DNA from: an uncultured Desulfuromonas sp. | GTDB taxonomy: Bacteria > Desulfobacterota > Desulfuromonadia > Desulfuromonadales > Desulfuromonadaceae | Reading direction: 5' to 3' | DNA length: 64,000 nt | NCBI RefSeq assembly: GCF_963666745.1 | Contig: NZ_OY762961.1 | Span: forward strand, 3,531,274-3,595,273 | Shown here: positions 19,128-28,800 of the stretch, in pieces | How positions within the stretch are numbered: the stretch's first letter is position 1 | How the letters are laid out: each line of letters starts with the position of its first letter | Notes under the pieces: model-generated | What the model saw: the letters and a program-made list of their open reading frames with translations, nothing else | Told to the model about the DNA's origin: nothing | Databases searched by the model: none | Program-made: the position numbers and the translations under genes

Positions 19128-21470
19128 ATGGATGAGCAGCAACTGCTGACAATGCTTCGTGAGGCCTTTAAAGAAGAGGCCCTCGAACGACTGACCAGCC
19201 TCTCTTCCTGCCTGGTGCAACTGGAACGGGTGGAAGAGGGCATGGCCGACTGCGAACCGCTCGAAGTTGCCTTCCGGGAAGCGCACAGCCTTAAAGGTGC
19301 GGCCCGTTCGGTTTCTTTGAACGATATCGAATCGCTGTGTCAGGCATTGGAAAGTGTGCTCTCCCAGGTCAAGAAGGGGCAGTGTTCTTTACACACGGAT
19401 CACTTTGACCTGCTTCACTCCTGCGTTCGCGTGATGGAAACGTTTCTGGATCATTTTTCCACCACGCAAGAGATGGATTATCGTGCCGAGGTGGTGCCCC
19501 TCATTGAGCAGTTACAAGCCTTGTGTGAACCCTGTGTGCAGGCACGTAGATCCGCTGACGTGGTGACTGTTGAGAAAGATTCCAGCTCACCACCCAGTCC
19601 TGATCAACCGCCTTGCCCTGTTGTTGAAGCCGAACCCATTTTGGTTTCAGAGCCGAAAAAACACCCGCCTAAAATACCTCCGGCTGAGAAGCCTGTTGCT
19701 GCCACAGCCAATAAAGAAAGTACGCTACGGGTTTCCACTCTGCACCTTGATCGGGTTATGCAACGGGCGGAGAGCCTGATAACCATAAAGCTGACGGTCG
19801 CCGAGCGCTTTAAAGAGAGTGCGGCAATGGTGGAGGTGATTGAGCTATGGCGTAAGGATTGGACACAGGTCGCTCCCCATTTACGACGTCTGCAAAATCA
19901 TCGTGATGATCTCTGTTGTGAGGATTTTCAACGGGCGATGGAGAGTCTGCTTGGCTACATTGAACGTAGCCAGAATCAGTTTCAGAATCTCGAAAGCCAA
20001 TTGGGACGTTATCAACAGCGTCTGTTTCAGGACAAGGTCTCGACGTCAACCCTGATTGATGAACTCCTTGAGGAGGTTAAGGAGATCATCATGGTGCCGT
20101 TCTCCAATCTTTCAGCAAGTTTTCCCCGTACGGTGCGTGACGTGGCGCGCACTCAGGGGAAAGAAGTTGACCTGTTGGTTGAGGGTGATGAGACCGAAAT
20201 AGATAAACGCATTCTGGAGATGCTTTCTTCACCGTTAAACCACCTGATCCGCAATGCGATTGACCACGGGATAGAACTGCCCCAGGTGCGTCTCGCGGCG
20301 GGTAAAAATGCCAAAGCACGCCTGCAGATCTCGCTGTCAAGAACACAGGGGGGGCGGGTTGAGCTGCGTATTTGCGACGACGGCGGTGGTATTGATCTGG
20401 CGCGGGTCCGTGCCCGGGCCGTGGAACGGCAGATTCTTACCGAACAGGCCGCCGCTGAATTGAGTGATGAAGAGGCTGCCTGGCTGATTTTTAACTCGGG
20501 ATTGTCCACCAGTACCATGATTACGGAGATTTCCGGTCGTGGCCTGGGGATGGCCATCGTTAAGGAAAAGGTCGAAGACCTCGGTGGCCACCTGCATGTG
20601 GAGACCCGCTCCGGGCAAGGCACCTGCTTTAAACTCCATATCCCGGTCAGTCTGTCCGTGTTCAAGGGGATTCTCATCCGAGCTCGCGGCGTCGAGCTGA
20701 TTGCGCCGACGACAGCGGTTGAACGGGTACTCAAGGTGCCGCGGGACGCCATTCGCAGCGTGGAAAATCGTGAGGTGATCTGTGTTGATGACGTCAATCT
20801 TTCCCTGGTGAATCTGGGGGCATTGTTGTCGATTACTGATCGTCCCATCACACAAACCGATCATATCCACGTGGTTGTCATTCATGACAGCGAACAGCGC
20901 ATTGGTTTTGTCGTTGATGATGTCGATGGCGAATATGAGCTTCTTGTCAAAGGACTTGGTGACCAGTTGCGCCATGTCCGTTACTTTTCCGGTGCGTCGG
21001 TTTTGGGTGATGGCCGTGTCGTGCCGGTTCTGGATGTGCGTGACCTGCTGTCGGCACCTATGGATAGTGCCGGTCGCATTCGTTCAGAAGAGAGCGAGCG
21101 GCAGCAACCACGGCGCATTCTGGCGGTCGATGATTCCATTACCTCACGGATGTTAATCAAAAATATCCTTGAAGCGGCCGGTTATCTGGTCACGACGGCC
21201 ATCAATGGTGAGGATGCCTTCAGTAAGCTGAACGAGGCCACTTTCGATCTGGTGGTCAGTGATGTGGAGATGCCGCAACTTGATGGTTTTGGTCTCACGG
21301 CCCGGATTCGGGCGACAGAAAGTGTGCAGGAGATCCCGGTGATATTGGTCACCAGTCTTGAATCGGCAGAGGATAAGGAAAAAGGGATTGTTGCCGGAGC
21401 CAATGCGTATATTGTGAAACGAAGCTTTGATCAAAGCAATCTGCTTGATACAATAGGACGATTAATTTAA
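19128..21470 (+). CDS. cheA: CheA histidine kinase fused to a receiver (WspE-like)
   Basis: Hybrid kinase of 780 residues. The Hpt domain has EAHSLKGAARS with His53. A Pro-rich linker (about 140-200) replaces a recognisable P2 domain. Dimerisation and HATPase domains contain NHLIRNAIDHGIE, DDGGGIDL and GRGLGMAIVKEKV. A CheW-like P5 domain follows. The C-terminal receiver has DVEMPQLDG with Asp712. CheA-REC fusions are typical of Wsp/Frz-like alternative pathways, where the receiver can act as a phosphate sink. It is probably the phosphodonor for the two REC-GGDEF proteins and CheB encoded just downstream. Confidence 0.94.
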   Translation: MDEQQLLTMLREAFKEEALERLTSLSSCLVQLERVEEGMADCEPLEVAFREAHSLKGAARSVSLNDIESLCQALESVLSQVKKGQCSLHTDHFDLLHSCVRVMETFLDHFSTTQEMDYRAEVVPLIEQLQALCEPCVQARRSADVVTVEKDSSSPPSPDQPPCPVVEAEPILVSEPKKHPPKIPPAEKPVAATANKESTLRVSTLHLDRVMQRAESLITIKLTVAERFKESAAMVEVIELWRKDWTQVAPHLRRLQNHRDDLCCEDFQRAMESLLGYIERSQNQFQNLESQLGRYQQRLFQDKVSTSTLIDELLEEVKEIIMVPFSNLSASFPRTVRDVARTQGKEVDLLVEGDETEIDKRILEMLSSPLNHLIRNAIDHGIELPQVRLAAGKNAKARLQISLSRTQGGRVELRICDDGGGIDLARVRARAVERQILTEQAAAELSDEEAAWLIFNSGLSTSTMITEISGRGLGMAIVKEKVEDLGGHLHVETRSGQGTCFKLHIPVSLSVFKGILIRARGVELIAPTTAVERVLKVPRDAIRSVENREVICVDDVNLSLVNLGALLSITDRPITQTDHIHVVVIHDSEQRIGFVVDDVDGEYELLVKGLGDQLRHVRYFSGASVLGDGRVVPVLDVRDLLSAPMDSAGRIRSEESERQQPRRILAVDDSITSRMLIKNILEAAGYLVTTAINGEDAFSKLNEATFDLVVSDVEMPQLDGFGLTARIRATESVQEIPVILVTSLESAEDKEKGIVAGANAYIVKRSFDQSNLLDTIGRLI

Positions 21471-21621
21471 TACGGCCCGGTTTTCCCGCTTGACCGGGCT
21501 AAACTGAATGGACGATTTTTAGGGTGACACTTCTGGTTCGGCCCCGCGATTTTGACGGTGCCTTACCGGATCTTTTCAACAACCGGTCAGACCGTTTTTA
21601 AACGGTGACGACGGGGGACGC

Positions 21622-22551
21622 ATGCAGCAGTTCAAGGTATTATTGGTTGAGGACAGTCGCACTCAGGCGCTGCGGTTTCAGTTTATGCTGCAAACCCACG
21701 GCTTTGAAGCGGTTGTGGTCGGCAACGGGCGAGAAGCCCTTGACCGTCTCAAGCAGGAATACTTTCCGATTATCATCACGGACTGGGTGATGCCCGAAAT
21801 GGATGGTGTGGAATTATGTCAGGCCATCCGCAGTCGCAAATATGATGGCTATGTGTTCATTTTTCTGGTGACATCCAAGGATGATCCGGACGATATCGTT
21901 GCCGGTCTTCAGGCCGGAGCGGATGACTATCTGACCAAGCCGGTTTCCGAGCTGGAGTTGATGGCGCGGCTCAACACGGCTAAACGGGTCATTGATCTCG
22001 AACGTTCGCTGAAAAAACGTAACGAAGAAGTGCTCCACCTGTCGGTGACGGATGCACTGACCGAAGTCCACAATCGCAGTTATTTCAATACCCAATGTCC
22101 CTCCTTTATTGCCCGTGCCGTGCGTTCTCGCGAGCCGGTTTCCTGTATGATCTGTGATGTCGATCATTTTAAACAGGTCAACGATACCTATGGCCATCTG
22201 GCTGGAGACCGTGTGCTGCAGGTTTTTGCCGGGTGCCTCAAGGAACAGGTGCGTCAGGGGCTCGATCTGCTGGTCCGTTATGGTGGGGAGGAATTTGTCG
22301 TGATCCTCTCGGATACCGACAGCGAAGGGGCGATTACCGCAGCGGAACGGATGCGCCAGTCCATCGCTCAATTGTCTATTCCGTGGGAGGGAAACACCAT
22401 CAGCATCACGGCAAGTTTTGGTGTTGTCAGTTACCAGCCTGCTTCTATGGCTCATCTGCTCAGTGTTGAGCAGTTGATGTCCGCTGCCGATGAAGCCCTC
22501 TATTCAGCCAAGGAAGCCGGTCGAAATTGTATCCGGCATGTTGTCTTATGA
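21622..22551 (+). CDS. Response regulator diguanylate cyclase (WspR-like, copy 1)
   Basis: REC-GGDEF protein of 309 residues. Receiver: LLVEDSRTQ and TDWVMPEMDG with phospho-acceptor Asp54. A coiled-coil linker (DLERSLKKRNEEVLHLS) leads to the cyclase domain with the GGEEF active loop at 221-225. The position of the RxxD product-inhibition site reads QGLD, so feedback inhibition by c-di-GMP may be weak. The stop overlaps the cheB start by 4 nt. This is the expected output of the Wsp-like pathway, alongside copy 2 at 23613. Confidence 0.93.
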   Translation: MQQFKVLLVEDSRTQALRFQFMLQTHGFEAVVVGNGREALDRLKQEYFPIIITDWVMPEMDGVELCQAIRSRKYDGYVFIFLVTSKDDPDDIVAGLQAGADDYLTKPVSELELMARLNTAKRVIDLERSLKKRNEEVLHLSVTDALTEVHNRSYFNTQCPSFIARAVRSREPVSCMICDVDHFKQVNDTYGHLAGDRVLQVFAGCLKEQVRQGLDLLVRYGGEEFVVILSDTDSEGAITAAERMRQSIAQLSIPWEGNTISITASFGVVSYQPASMAHLLSVEQLMSAADEALYSAKEAGRNCIRHVVL

Positions 22552-23579
22552 TTCGTGTGCTCATTGCCGAAGATTCGGCCTCTTCTCGGGCTTATCTCAA
22601 ATTTATCGTTGAATCCGCCGAGGATATGGAAGTGGTCGCCGTCGCAGAAAATGGCGAACAGGCTGCCGAATTAACCTGTCGCTTGCGGCCGGATGTGGTG
22701 GCTATGGATATTCATATGCCTGTGCTTGATGGTTGTAGTGCCACCCGCAAAATCATGGCTCAGTGTCCAACGCCGGTTGTGATTGTCAGCACTCTGGTCA
22801 ACGGCAGTGCCTCACAGGAAACCTTTCACATTCTTGAAGCCGGGGCTGTCGCCGCCGTCCCGAAACCAAGTGGCCCTAACAGCAAGGCGGCTGCTACAGA
22901 CCGTGAAAAATTGCTGCGTATTTTGCGTCAGGTGTCCGGTCTCAATGTTGTGGCTCCGACCAGACAAGTCCCACTGGTAGCAGAGGTCACTTTTGCTCCG
23001 GCTCCAGTGGCGTGTCGACATAAGCTGGTGGTGGTTGGGGCTTCTACGGGTGGCCCTGTTGCGTTGCAGACTCTTTTGAGCCAGTTACCGGAAGGCTTTC
23101 CGTTGCCGGTTCTGGTTGTTCAACATATTTCCCCCGGTTTTGTTCCGGGAATGGTACAGTGGCTGCAAAACAACTGTGCCTTGCCGATCTGTGTTGCTCA
23201 GAATGGGCAAAAAGTAGAGCCGGGGACGGTGTATTTTGCGCCGGATAATCGACATATGGGGGTTACGGCGCTGGGACGAATAGTTCTTAAAGACGGCCCG
23301 ATGATGCACAGTGTGCGTCCAGCGGTTTCGTACCTTTTTCAGTCGGTGGCCCAGTCATTCGGTGCCGATGTCATTGCCGTTCTGATGACGGGCATGGGAC
23401 GAGATGGTGCTGAAGAGTTGTTGACACTGCAGCAACTGGGGGCAGTGACACTGATTCAGGACAAAGCCAGTTGTGTCGTCTATGGAATGCCCGGAGAAGC
23501 CGAACGTCTTGGTGCCGGTCAGTACAAACTTCCTCCGGAGCGTCTCGGTCAGCAGCTGGTGCGGATGTGCTGTCGTTAG
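22548..23579 (+). CDS. cheB: CheB protein-glutamate methylesterase
   Basis: Protein of 343 residues from the ATG overlapping the upstream stop. Receiver: LIAEDSASSR and MDIHMPVLDG with Asp54. A linker of about 50 residues leads to the methylesterase domain with nucleophile Ser166 in VVGASTGGP, the His of VVQHISPGFVPGM and the Asp of MTGMGRDGAEEL (about 286). It demethylates or deamidates the receptor and is itself activated by CheA, like WspF. Loss of WspF in Pseudomonas locks the pathway on; that is family knowledge, not shown here. Confidence 0.95.
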   Translation: MIRVLIAEDSASSRAYLKFIVESAEDMEVVAVAENGEQAAELTCRLRPDVVAMDIHMPVLDGCSATRKIMAQCPTPVVIVSTLVNGSASQETFHILEAGAVAAVPKPSGPNSKAAATDREKLLRILRQVSGLNVVAPTRQVPLVAEVTFAPAPVACRHKLVVVGASTGGPVALQTLLSQLPEGFPLPVLVVQHISPGFVPGMVQWLQNNCALPICVAQNGQKVEPGTVYFAPDNRHMGVTALGRIVLKDGPMMHSVRPAVSYLFQSVAQSFGADVIAVLMTGMGRDGAEELLTLQQLGAVTLIQDKASCVVYGMPGEAERLGAGQYKLPPERLGQQLVRMCCR

Positions 23580-23612
23580 GTCTCCAATTTTTTTTACGTT
23601 AAAGGTTGAGTG

Positions 23613-24725
23613 ATGAGTTTATTACAGGCCAGAAATGTCGATGTGCTGGTCGTCGAAGACAGTTATACCCAGGCCTTGAAACTGGAGCAACTGTTTGAAG
23701 AAGAAGGGCTGAGTGTGGCTTGTGCCGATGGGGCTTCGCGTGCCTTGATGTGGCTTGAAAACTACCGTTCGACGGTGATCATCAGTGATGTCGTCATGCC
23801 CGACATGGACGGATTCGAACTGTGTCGCCAGATCAAGTCCAACGAGGCAACCCGTACAATCCCCGTGGTGCTGCTGACTCGCCTGTCCGAACCGGAAGAC
23901 ATTGTCCGCGGTCTGGAATGTGGAGCGGACCATTTTGTCACTAAACCCTTTGACTGCAGCCTTCTTGTCTCCCAGGTGCATAATATTCTTCTCAATCAGA
24001 AGATTCGCCATCAACAACGTGGTGACGATGGCGTTGAGATCTATTTCGCCGGGAAAAAGCACATAATCAATTCAGAGCGTTCACAGATCCTTGACCTGTT
24101 GCTTTCCACCTATGAGGGGGCGTTGCAGCAGAAACGGGAGCTGGAACGGATGAACGAGCAGCTCAATGAAGCGCTCGATACCATTAAGAAGCGTAATGCT
24201 GAGATTGCGGAGCTGGCAGTACGTGATTCTCTGACCGGCACGTTTAATCGCGGCTATTTCAATGAGACGTTTCCCGGTGCCATTCGCCGGGCGCAACGTT
24301 ACCGGCAAAGCTTGGCTCTGATTATGTGCGATATTGATCATTTCAAATTGATCAATGACCATTATGGCCACCAGACCGGAGACCGTGTGATTAAACGCGT
24401 CGCTCAGGGTCTGGCCGAGTCGTTACGACAGGGGGTCGACTGGCTGGCGCGTTACGGCGGCGAAGAATTTGTCATTGTGTTGCCGGAAACCAACCTGGAT
24501 GGGGCCATGGTGGTTGCGGAACGGATGCGGGAAAATATTGCTGAACAGGAAATCGACTGTGATCCGCAGAGTATCCGTCTGACAGCCAGCTTTGGCGTGG
24601 CCGGATGTGATCCGGAACACGCCAGTATGCTGACCGCCAACGGCATGATTGCCATGGCAGATCGTTGTCTTTATCAAGCTAAAAAACAGGGGCGTAATTG
24701 TAGTTGTTCCAAGGCTCTGAAGTAA
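23613..24725 (+). CDS. Response regulator diguanylate cyclase (WspR-like, copy 2)
   Basis: REC-GGDEF protein of 370 residues from ATG 23613 (AAAGG upstream; the GTG three bases earlier is less well spaced). Receiver: VLVVEDSYTQ and ISDVVMPDMDG with Asp59. An extra segment of about 60 residues and a coiled coil (LERMNEQLNEALDTIKKRNAEIAEL) precede the cyclase with RYGGEEF. As in copy 1, the inhibitory-site position reads QGVD instead of RxxD. It is the last gene of the chemosensory operon and converges on the FKBP gene. Confidence 0.93.
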   Translation: MSLLQARNVDVLVVEDSYTQALKLEQLFEEEGLSVACADGASRALMWLENYRSTVIISDVVMPDMDGFELCRQIKSNEATRTIPVVLLTRLSEPEDIVRGLECGADHFVTKPFDCSLLVSQVHNILLNQKIRHQQRGDDGVEIYFAGKKHIINSERSQILDLLLSTYEGALQQKRELERMNEQLNEALDTIKKRNAEIAELAVRDSLTGTFNRGYFNETFPGAIRRAQRYRQSLALIMCDIDHFKLINDHYGHQTGDRVIKRVAQGLAESLRQGVDWLARYGGEEFVIVLPETNLDGAMVVAERMRENIAEQEIDCDPQSIRLTASFGVAGCDPEHASMLTANGMIAMADRCLYQAKKQGRNCSCSKALK

Positions 24726-24767
24726 TCTAACACCAGACGCGCAAGATCAAGGACTGGATGCCCCGTG

Positions 24768-25259
24768 TTAGTTCAGGGCATCCGGGCGACCCAGAATCTC
24801 ATCAAGCGGGTTGCTTTCAACGATTTTTTTCGGCGTAATCTCCTCAACGTGGATTTCAAACGTCAGCTCTTTTCCTGCCAGTGGATGATTGGCGTCAAGA
24901 GTGACCTCCCTGTCATTCGCCGCTGTCACCATCACGTAGAACAGAGAGCCATCCTGATTGGTTACCTCAATCTGGTTGCCCACCTGATACGTGATGTTTT
25001 CGGGCAGTTTATTCCGTTCAATGGTTTCGATCAGAGATTTTTTTGCCGCCCCGTAGGCTTTTTCCGGCGGGATGGCTACCGTTTTTGTTTCACCACGGAC
25101 CATGCCGACGACGGCATCGTCAAACCCTTCAATGACTTCTTTCTTGCCAATGATAAACGACAACGGATCTTTGTCCGTTGAGGTATCGAAAACCGTTCCA
25201 TCCGCCAATGTGCCGGTATAATGGACTTTGATGGTATCGCCTTTTTTTGCCACAAACAT
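24768..25259 (-). CDS. FKBP-type peptidyl-prolyl cis-trans isomerase (SlyD-like)
   Basis: Protein of 163 residues without a signal peptide, so cytoplasmic. FKBP strands: GDTIKVHYTGTLADGTVFDTS, then the inserted flap LSFIIGKKEVIEGFDDAVVGMVRGETKTVAIPPEKAYG. An IF (insert-in-flap) chaperone domain is followed by ANHPLAGKELTFEIHVEEI. It lacks the His-rich metal-binding tail of E. coli SlyD. It acts as a folding catalyst and chaperone. It is convergent with the chemosensory operon and divergent from the 25367 gene. Confidence 0.92.
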   Translation of the reverse strand: MFVAKKGDTIKVHYTGTLADGTVFDTSTDKDPLSFIIGKKEVIEGFDDAVVGMVRGETKTVAIPPEKAYGAAKKSLIETIERNKLPENITYQVGNQIEVTNQDGSLFYVMVTAANDREVTLDANHPLAGKELTFEIHVEEITPKKIVESNPLDEILGRPDALN

Positions 25260-25366
25260 GATTAAATCCTTTCGTAAAATGACGTGTTTCTGAGACTATG
25301 AGGATTTCCCCGGCATGTCAATGCTCCGAGGGTATTTTGTATACATTTCATTGAATGGAGGAGACT

Positions 25367-25741
25367 ATGACGCCAGAGCAAGTACGCGAACAGATTGAAC
25401 AGCAGCGGCGTGATGAGCATGATTTTGTGGTCTGGACCGAGCCTGAACAGAGTTCTGATGATGTAGAGCTGGTGGATTATTTTTTACGCCAGCGTCTTGA
25501 CGCAATTGGCGAGGTGAACACGGTCAGTTTGATGACCCTCGAGGAACTCTGGCAACGTTTGATGGTGCTCGATGGCGACCATCTTAGCCGTCACTGGCGT
25601 AAAAAAGTCGAAGTCATGGACTGGCAGGTGACCGACGGCCAGGGGCGCACACGGGTACGCAGCTGCAGTTTTCGCCCGGAAGGTGTTCTGGCTGTTTATG
25701 AAGAACTTGTGGCTGCCGGGCGAGGTGAATCCGGCGCTTGA
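25367..25741 (+). CDS. Hypothetical protein, 124 residues
   Basis: Not recognised. The start is ATG 25367 behind GGAGGAGACT; the in-frame ATG at 25355 would sit inside that ribosome site. The protein is acidic at the N-terminus (EQVREQIEQQRRDEHDFVVWTEPEQSSDD) with predicted helices and one Cys. There is no signal peptide or membrane segment. It lies alone between FKBP and the radical SAM fusion gene. Confidence 0.7.
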   Translation: MTPEQVREQIEQQRRDEHDFVVWTEPEQSSDDVELVDYFLRQRLDAIGEVNTVSLMTLEELWQRLMVLDGDHLSRHWRKKVEVMDWQVTDGQGRTRVRSCSFRPEGVLAVYEELVAAGRGESGA

Positions 25742-25855
25742 GTTTTTGGGCGTATTGGTGATACAGTCCTCGACGAAATTCAATAATTCCTATAGTGCTA
25801 TCCTATTTGATGGAGGGTCGAACGGGGAATTCCGCTCGACGCCTGTGATTAAGTA

Positions 25856-28800
25856 ATGAGTTTTGATCGTACGTTATGGCAGCGCATCGTTCACCGTGAC
25901 TGCCCTGTTTATCTGCGGGCCGACCAGCCCACCTGGTTTGTTCCCACGACGGCTGGGGACGCGTTGTTGCAACAGCTCAGCGCAGAAACCGCCGACCTTG
26001 ATTCGCCACGGGTCCAGCGCTTTCTCAATCGATTACCGGATGCCGACATCAAACCCTATCCTGGTCGTGGCGGTTTGCTCAAGGCGGATCATCTGCGGGA
26101 ACTGTGGTTGCATATCACCAACCGCTGTAATCTGAGTTGTCGCCACTGTCTGTTTACCTCAGGACCTCAGAGTGCTGAAGAACTGGCGGCGGATGAGATT
26201 CTACGTCGGGTCGATGAGGCTTCAGCGCTGGGTTGCCGGGTCTTTGCCCTGACCGGTGGCGAACCTTTCGTGCATCCGGATTTTAACGAGATTGTTCACC
26301 ATATTCTCCGTGAGCCTAACCATCATATTGCGGTTTTGACCAACGGCATGACCCTCAGCCGTCAGCTGGCTGACATCGACTGGGACCGCAGCCGTTTTCA
26401 TCTGCAGATCAGTGTCGACGGACTTCCAGAGCGCCATGATCACCTGCGTGGTGACGGCATGTTTTCCCGCCTCAGACAACAGCTTGACTGGCTACGGGAG
26501 CATGGCTTTCCGTTCACCCTGTCCATGTGTGTTGAGCAGGATAATGTTGCCGATATGGCGGCTGTGGTTGATCTCGCGGCTGATTGCGGGGCCGGTAATG
26601 TTCATTTCATGTGGTACTTTGTCCGGGGCCGTGGCGAAGAGGCGCATGTGCCGTCGGTTGCGACCATCCATGCTCACCTCAGCGAGGCTATCCAGCGTGC
26701 ACAACAACGCGGTGTCACCATTGACAACCTTGATGCCCTGAAAACTCAGGTGTTTGCACCCACCGGGACCATTCATGACGGTAGTGGCAGTGGCTGGGAG
26801 TCAGCAGCTATTGGCCCGGATGGCCATCTTTATCCCTCTGCAGCCCTGGTGGGGGTTGATGCCCTGAAAACAATGTTGACCGACTCTCTGCAGCAGGCCT
26901 GGCAAAACAGTGCTGTGTTGGATCGGGTCCGTCACAGCAGTTGCCGCGACTGGGATTCTCCGTGGCGTTATCTGTTGGGTGGCGGCGATATTGATCACAG
27001 CTACATCCATTCCGAAACCTTTGTCGGTGATGATCCCTATCTGCCCCTTTATGAAACTCTCGCTCTCGATCTCATTGTTGAGGCCGCAGAGCGGCTACCC
27101 GAGAGTAACGAGCCCGGTTTGCGACTGAAAATGGGTGATCTTCTGGAGAGCTGCGGTGCTCATGGCAAAGTAGCACTGCTGCATTCCAATTGCCTGCTGT
27201 CCTTGACCCATGAGGACAGTCGGACCGTCGTCAAAGATTTCTACAGTGAAGCCGTTGGTGATAAAAACGAGGATATCCTTAATCCGGTCTGTTACGAACC
27301 GGCCATGATCGATCACATCCCGGCTGCTTACCGCTTTCGTGGCTATGGCTGCGGTAGCCCGGTACTTGATGCCGAGATTCAGGGGGGGGAGACGATTCTT
27401 GACCTGGGATGTGGCAGCGGGGTGGAGTGTTTTATTGCCGCACGGCTGACCGGTCGTAAGGGGCAGGTGATCGGCGTTGATATGCTTGATCCCATGCTTG
27501 ATCTGGCGCGACGCGGTGCTGTGGGCGTGGCGGAAAATCTTGGCTACGAGAACCTTGATTTCCGTAAGGGATATCTCGAACAGCTTCCGGTTGAAACCGA
27601 CAGTGTTGACCTGATTCTCTCCAATTGTGTGCTCAATCTGTCTGCCGACAAACGGTTGTTGTTCAGCGAAATCTTCCGTGTTTTGAAACCGGGCGGACGT
27701 TTGGTGGTCGCGGATGTCGTTTGTGAGAAGGAGCCGGATGCTGCCATTCGCAACGACGAAGTGCTGCGCGGAGAGTGTATCGCCGGTGCCTTGACCCAAA
27801 AGGATCTGGTCGGCTTGCTCAATGAAAGCGGTTTTGAAGGGGTGATGTGTAATAAGCGTGTGCCGTATCGCCGCGTTCAGGACCATCCGTTCTTTTCGCT
27901 GACATTCAGTGCCCGCAAGCCGGAACTGGACCAAACGCTGGTACGGGTGATGTATCCCGGTCCGTTTCCCAGTATCCGCCTCCCTGATGGCCGGATCCTG
28001 GTGCCGGGACAGATTGACGAGATTCCCGTCCATCTGGCGCGCAGTGCCGGAGCCCAGCTCTATCAATTGGATGGGGCCGGCCATGTCACCAACCTGACAT
28101 TTACCATGAGCTGCAATTGTGCCATCACTCCCGAAGTTTCCGACGATGCTGTCGATGATGTTCCGGCAGTACGTCAGCAAAGCGGCTGTATGGTCTGTGG
28201 CGCACCGCTAGATTATGACGTGGTGTTTACCCGCTATCAGTGTAGTTACTGCGGACGGCATTTCGAGGCTTCCGTCTGCTGTGAACAAGGGCATTATGTG
28301 TGTGATGCCTGCCATAGCGAGGATGCCCTGTCCGTCATTGAAACCATGTGCCGTCATAGTCGTGAAACCGATATGCTCAAGCTGTTTCATCAATTACGCC
28401 AGCATCCTGCCGTGCCCCTGCATGGTCCGGAATATCATGCCTTGGTGCCGGCGGTGATCCTCACCTGCTATCGTAATATTGGTGGGAAAATGGGTGCCTC
28501 ACTGCTGGAAGCGGGGTTGAGCCGAGGCTCTCAGGTGATTGGTGGTAGCTGCGCCTATAGTGGGGTTTGTGGTGCTGCTGTCGGTGTTGGGATCGCCTTC
28601 AGCCTGATTCTCGAAGCCAACCCACTCAAAGGCGATCAACGCCAGGTGGTGCAGCAGGTGGTGCAGCAAGTTCTGGCGGAGCTGGCCCAATTCAATGCAG
28701 CACGTTGTTGCAACCGTGATTGTGTGGTCGCACTGCAAAAGGCGGCTGAGTTGTCGCAGCACTATCTGCCGTTGCCGCTTCAGGCTCAGGAATGGCTCCC

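Noticed and set aside
27095-28180. 361-codon minus-strand frame inside the radical SAM fusion gene
   Set aside because: Shadow of a gene whose domains are clear on the plus strand.
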